Assembly: GCF_001428385.1 (NCBI RefSeq) | Contig: NZ_LMSK01000001.1 | Location: forward strand, 63,355 to 127,354 | DNA length: 64,000 nt | From: Rhodanobacter sp. Soil772 | Lineage (GTDB): Bacteria; Pseudomonadota; Gammaproteobacteria; Xanthomonadales; Rhodanobacteraceae | Direction of reading: 5' to 3' | Shown: in pieces, positions 60,942 through 64,000 of the stretch | Layout of the letters: each line of letters begins with the position of its first letter | Position numbering within the stretch: position 1 is the first letter of the stretch | Notes under the pieces: generated by a model | The model's input: the letters and a program-made list of their open reading frames with translations, nothing else | The model's database searches: none | What the model was told of the DNA's origin: nothing | Translations under genes and position numbers: made by a program

Positions 60942-61895
60942 CTAACCGGATGTCGCCTTTCGGGCGAAAAGCTCCCGGTGGTGCGCGAGGAACGTAGTCT
61001 GCTCTGGTCGAAACCGCTCAACCTGCTTCGATGGATCAATCGACCACCGTTCAAGCACGTCGCGCGACAGCGACGAATGCACCAGCATCCGCCCGCTATC
61101 TTCAAAGCTGATGAACTGCTCGTCGAACAGTGCGTCGACATGCGGAGATAGCAGCAGGCCGTTGTAACCGCTGAGGCGTTCGGCGTTGTTGGCTTCGCGC
61201 CAAGGTTTGATATGGCTGGCGATCAGCAGACGAGTGTCAGTGACGCCGGTGACGCGACACGCCTTGTCGAGCAAAATCACGCGTGTCCGGAAAACGCCTT
61301 GACCTATCCGGGCTCTGGTGAGCTGTAGGCGTTGGGTTTCCGGAATGGACGTGTCGGACTCGATACGTTGAATGTCGTTCAATACTTGCGCATTGGGCTC
61401 TTGGTTGATCACGTAGCGAGGCAATTGATCAAACTCACGCACTTGATCCATGCCCAACAGCGCCATCAGCACGTGGCCGAGCGCATCGGAGATGCCGGCC
61501 AGGTAGCAGCCTTGATTGCCGTCCCCGTTTTTCTGCAAAGGAGAGTAGCGATTGGGAAGCATTGGACCGATGGCGTCGATGTGTTCCTTCGGGCGTAACG
61601 GACGGCGTGTGTCTTGATAAGCGACTTTTACAAACCTGCCTTCGTGTGCCCAGTAGTCGCCCACATTGCCAAATTCGATCGGCTTGGGACTGGGTGAGGC
61701 GGCTTCGGTGACACGGCCCACGGCACCGATGCGACCATGAGCATACGAGAACACGATATCCCCCGGACTTACGAGCTTCATGTTTTCGTAGGTCTGGTTG
61801 AAGGCGCCGTTCGTGTTTCGGTAGGGCGACCACAGGTAGCCGCCACGAACTTCGTGGTCGCGAGTCTGTTTGTGGTTGACCCACCAGTAAGCCAT
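60942..61895 (-). CDS. EVE/PUA-like plus HNH endonuclease (putative modification-dependent restriction)
   Basis: A 317-aa two-domain protein. Residues 1-110 have the look of an EVE/PUA-type domain (MAYWWVNHKQTRDHEVRGGY, then LVSPGDIVFSYAHGRIGAVG), which binds modified bases in DNA. The C-terminal part is an HNH_2-type nuclease (Cys213, His228 in ASHIKPW, Asn245 in YNGLLLSPHVDALFDE). EVE-HNH fusions have been described as type IV, modification-dependent restriction enzymes; assignment here is inference. The start at 61895 is set by the domain. It is divergent from another membrane gene and lies beside a coiled-coil protein gene. Confidence 0.75.
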   Translation of the reverse strand: MAYWWVNHKQTRDHEVRGGYLWSPYRNTNGAFNQTYENMKLVSPGDIVFSYAHGRIGAVGRVTEAASPSPKPIEFGNVGDYWAHEGRFVKVAYQDTRRPLRPKEHIDAIGPMLPNRYSPLQKNGDGNQGCYLAGISDALGHVLMALLGMDQVREFDQLPRYVINQEPNAQVLNDIQRIESDTSIPETQRLQLTRARIGQGVFRTRVILLDKACRVTGVTDTRLLIASHIKPWREANNAERLSGYNGLLLSPHVDALFDEQFISFEDSGRMLVHSSLSRDVLERWSIDPSKQVERFRPEQTTFLAHHRELFARKATSG

Positions 61896-62020
61896 TTCGT
61901 ACCCCTTGCACCAGGTTAGCCGAAAAGGAGCGAGCGAGCAGGGAATAGCGTGTCGCGCCCTCGCTGTACGCCGGGCATTGCGCGATGATGGAGTTGCTGA
62001 AATCGCCTGCAGGGACGCCA

Positions 62021-62674
62021 ATGACGAACGAATCACTTACCTATGCACTGATCGAGAAAAAGATCGACCAGTACGTCAAGGATGTCGGGGATGACAAGCC
62101 GGGCATCGTGGAACGTTTGGCCTTTGGGACGACGATGGTGTCGTGGATGCCGTTGTTGCTTGCGACCCAATTCGCGAAGTCTCAGGTAGCAGTTATCGTC
62201 CTCGCAGCATGCACAGTGCTCCCTCTGATCGCGTTGGGAGTCAGCATGGTTTGTTTTGTACGACGCGAGTGGCGCACGTTCCATCGCAAACACGACAAGT
62301 TATCTCGCGAATTGGATCGCGACTATGACCAATGGCGCGAGTTGGTGGCCGCCGTGAGGCGCTTCCCGAGGGCCGAACTTGCGCGTCGACTACGCTACTT
62401 GAGCACGCGCAAGTCGTCGCTTGTGTATCGCTTGGGGCTCGTCACCGGTAGCGTGCAGCGACTGGGCATCCTGCCATTGCTGGCGATTCTCTACGTGCAG
62501 TTCAAGGACTGGCGGTTTGGTGACTGGCAGGCGTTTGGACAGGTACACATGCTGGGCGGTCTGCTGCTATGGGCACTATTCCTTACCTACCTCCTTTCAT
62601 GGTGGGCGGTGGGGCTGGGCACGCGCTGGGATGCCTACGAGGCGTTGCTGATCGAGGCGACTTGCGACGAGTGA
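62021..62674 (+). CDS. Hypothetical membrane protein
   Basis: A 217-aa protein with about four hydrophobic helices in two pairs (about residues 45-85 and 145-205) separated by a charged, helical cytoplasmic segment (REWRTFHRKHDKLSRELD). It has an AGGGA site before the start at 62021 (MTNESLTYALIEKK). The family is unknown to me. It is divergent from the EVE-HNH gene with 125 bases between and is followed by the 21-bp repeat array. It may belong to the same accessory block. Confidence 0.55.
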   Translation: MTNESLTYALIEKKIDQYVKDVGDDKPGIVERLAFGTTMVSWMPLLLATQFAKSQVAVIVLAACTVLPLIALGVSMVCFVRREWRTFHRKHDKLSRELDRDYDQWRELVAAVRRFPRAELARRLRYLSTRKSSLVYRLGLVTGSVQRLGILPLLAILYVQFKDWRFGDWQAFGQVHMLGGLLLWALFLTYLLSWWAVGLGTRWDAYEALLIEATCDE

Positions 62675-62757
62675 GGAAATACCGGGGTTGTCCTGCCGAT
62701 CTTCCGGCGTTTTGGACGCTGGACTCGCCCCGCCGCCCCTTTTCCCAGGCACCCTGA

Positions 62758-63062
62758 GAAATTTTCTCGGCTGGCCAGGCAAATTGCCCGGTAACCCGAG
62801 CTTTTTTCTCGGAGCGCCGAGGTCACCAGCTCGGCGCTCCGGGTTATTTGCTCGGCCGGCCGAGCTTTTTACTCGGCGTGCGGAGCTTTTTTCCCGGATC
62901 GCCGAGCAACGAGCTCGGCGGTTCCCGCTTTTTCCCCGGCGTGCCGAGTTCACCTGTTCGGCGCGCCGAGTTATTTACTCGGCCGGCCAGGCTATTTTCT
63001 CGACGCGCGGAGCTTTTTCACCGATGCGCCGGGCAACAAGCTCGGCGCATCGGACTTTTCCT
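62758..63062. repeat. Tandem array of degenerate 21-bp units
   Basis: About 14 units of period 21 (22 at two points), recognisable by CTCGG or a variant at 62766, 62787, 62808, 62830, 62851, 62872, 62893, 62914, 62935, 62957, 62978, 62999, 63020 and 63041. The consensus is roughly CTTTTTACTCGGCGTGCCGAG: a T-tract then a GC palindrome. Certain variants recur in the same order 126 bases apart, a higher-order repeat. It fills most of the 423-base gap between 62674 and 63098. Reading frames through it are repeat-derived and I do not call them genes. Confidence 0.85.
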
Positions 63063-63097
63063 GTGGCGGTTGCGGAAATTGCCTGGGCTGGTTCGGC

Positions 63098-63598
63098 CTA
63101 TACCGACGCGTGCCGGGCCGGAGGGCGCACCAGCATGTAGAGCGCGGCGATGTGCGTGATCATCAGTAGCGGGACATAGATGATCGGGATCGCGTAGGCG
63201 GCGCCGAGCTCTCCGGCCATCGCGGGAAGGTTGGCCCGAATGGCGTGGAAATAATCCAGGGAAAGGTCGCCTATGCCTACGACATTGAAGGCGACGACGA
63301 ACAGCCAGAAGAGTGGTCCCGTCTTCACGGCGAGTAGCGCGAGGATGGCGAGCAGCCCGGTTGCCAGGTCGCCGTAGGCGGCGAATGTGGCAAAGGCACT
63401 CGGCAGGTGAGGGCCGACGACGCCGGGGACCACAAAGACGAGTCCGAAGAATCGAAAGCTGTGCAAGGTCGCGATGGCCCGCTGCGCTTCGATCCGATCC
63501 ATCGATTTGAGGCGCGGCCAGATGTACGCGCGAAAGCAGAGCAGCCAGGCGATATAGCCCAGGACGAGTTGCATGGTGAAGATGTTTGCCGGCGGCAT
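63098..63598 (-). CDS. Hypothetical multi-pass membrane protein
   Basis: A 166-aa protein with about five hydrophobic segments (MQLVLGYIAWLLCFRAYIWP, FRFFGLVFVVPGVVG, LATGLLAILALLAV, LFWLFVVAFNVVGIG and IPIIYVPLLMITHIAALYML). The stretch AIATLHSFRFFGLVFVVPG is the most distinctive. I do not recognise the family. The start at 63598 has a GGGAG site. It is divergent from a TetR gene, and a four-box operator lies between, so it is the probable target of that repressor. Confidence 0.65.
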   Translation of the reverse strand: MPPANIFTMQLVLGYIAWLLCFRAYIWPRLKSMDRIEAQRAIATLHSFRFFGLVFVVPGVVGPHLPSAFATFAAYGDLATGLLAILALLAVKTGPLFWLFVVAFNVVGIGDLSLDYFHAIRANLPAMAGELGAAYAIPIIYVPLLMITHIAALYMLVRPPARHASV

Positions 63599-63696
63599 GG
63601 GGACTCCCATCAACGGTTGGTTGCCACGGCTTGGGCCATGGCGTGCGATAGAGGATGCGCACGCCATGCGGCCCTCCAGCGTGGCTGTTGGGTTGA

Positions 63697-63748
63697 TTGG
63701 TACCGGCTGGTACCGGTGCGCTCATGCTACGGTACCTGTCGGTACCAA
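63697..63748. promoter_or_regulatory. Four-box GGTACC operator in the TetR intergenic region
   Basis: GGTACC occurs at 63699, 63709, 63731 and 63741: two pairs spaced 10 bp, with 22 bp between pairs. The outer text is also inverted: TTGGTACCG on the left, CGGTACCAA on the right. The whole thus forms a symmetric double operator, as expected for cooperative TetR dimers, between divergent genes starting at 63598 and 63764. The rightmost box is 16 bases from the TetR start. Confidence 0.7.
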
Positions 63749-63763
63749 TGCAAGGGGGTCTTC

Positions 63764-64000
63764 GTGAAGAAGCAGGTAAACGTCGAATCCGGTCCGCAGC
63801 CGCTGCGCGAACGGATCCTGCACGCCGCCATGGAGACATTCATGGAGCATGGCTACGTCGAGGCGAGCACGCTGAAGATCGCGACGCGCGCTCAGGTGTC
63901 GAAGCGCGAGCTGTACGCCTTGTTCGGCAACAAGCAAGCCATGCTTTCCGCATGCATCGCCGATCGGGCAGGGCGCATGCAGTTTCCAAGCCTGCTGCCG
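63764..64000 (+). CDS. TetR family transcriptional regulator (5' part)
   Basis: Runs off the end of the window after 79 residues. The N-terminal HTH is typical of TetR: LRERILHAAMETFMEHGYVE, ASTLKIATRAQVSKRELYAL and FGNKQAMLSACIADR. The start is a GTG at 63764 with an AGGGGG site; no ATG is in frame nearby. It is divergent from a membrane protein gene and faces the four-box GGTACC operator, so it probably represses both itself and that gene. The ligand domain is outside the window. Confidence 0.85.
   Translation, partial: MKKQVNVESGPQPLRERILHAAMETFMEHGYVEASTLKIATRAQVSKRELYALFGNKQAMLSACIADRAGRMQFPSLLP

Noticed and set aside
62758-63062. CRISPR array
   Set aside because: No alternation of constant repeat and unique spacer: units are contiguous 21-bp variants, and no cas gene is near.
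62597-63159. Three open frames through the 21-bp array giving heptapeptide repeats (e.g. LFTRRAE-type)
   Set aside because: A 21-bp period keeps every frame open for stretches; the two 22-bp steps shift frame, so no single frame holds the whole array, and none has a good start signal.
59016-64000. Prophage, integrase or insertion sequence at the accessory end
   Set aside because: No integrase, transposase, att duplication or phage structural gene is visible; only short repeats and lower GC suggest transfer.

Overview
The window is chromosomal DNA of a high-GC gammaproteobacterium, most likely of the order Xanthomonadales (a Rhodanobacter/Dyella-type organism). This is inferred from the gene set rather than from any marker gene: a 'pathogenicity-like' DUF2007-type protein, YajQ, a DUF6491-type secreted protein, an EgtBD pair, a DipZ/MsrB pair, an ECF sigma factor with an NrsF-type anti-sigma, and intergenic repeats of the kind common in that order. 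No rRNA, tRNA, insertion sequence, prophage or CRISPR array was found. Coding density is very high from 0.2 to 59 kb, with many ATGA stop/start overlaps.

Layout. 0-4 kb: 3' end of an unknown gene, a terminator, then a three-gene Gld-type ABC exporter operon. 3.9-6.4 kb: cytochrome oxidase copper assembly (CtaG, facing a SCO1/PCuAC operon) and DUF423. 6.4-8.8 kb: an SPFH / ribbon-helix-helix / CPBP-protease operon with a perfect palindrome at its head. 8.9-19.4 kb: purT, a glutamate-synthase-like FMN protein, bpt, tesB, an AraC regulator heading two tiny proteins and a saccharopine-dehydrogenase-like enzyme, an AmpD-like amidase, and rlmKL. 19.5-27.3 kb: secreted proteins, egtBD, an S10 peptidase, an FMN reductase, LysE facing a LysR regulator, trxC. 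27.3-39.4 kb: envelope and redox genes (SH3 protein, MsrB, DipZ), ECF sigma/anti-sigma, yajQ, a BaiN-like flavoprotein, PhzF, rhomboid, a histone-H1-like protein, a DUF2265 aminopeptidase and a cytochrome c. 39.4-49.6 kb: a candidate small RNA, pncB, metNIQ, glutathione peroxidase, slyD, pldA, a YcaQ-like protein and two tandem cold-shock genes with long leaders. 49.6-59 kb: hydrolase, OYE, pirin, Mpo1-like, cytochrome c', tcdA, phaB, gluQ, htpX and htpG.

59-64 kb is different: a repeat-rich spacer, then genes of visibly lower GC (a coiled-coil membrane protein, an EVE-HNH endonuclease, another membrane protein), a 300-bp array of 21-bp units, and a divergent membrane protein/TetR pair around a four-site operator. 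This looks like an accessory, possibly defence-related, block.

Functional themes: copper and respiratory assembly, thiol and oxidative-stress repair (trxC, MsrB, DipZ, glutathione peroxidase, ergothioneine), envelope proteolysis (CPBP, rhomboid, HtpX) and stress chaperones (Csp, HtpG, SlyD). The two observations I rate highest are a 39.5-39.6 kb candidate sRNA with two hairpins displaying the same 11-nt C-rich loop, and the 21-bp array at 62.8-63.1 kb. Pairing between the sRNA loops and GGGGAGG repeats elsewhere in the window is a testable link. All coordinates and motifs were read by eye; family names come from recognised motifs, not from searches.
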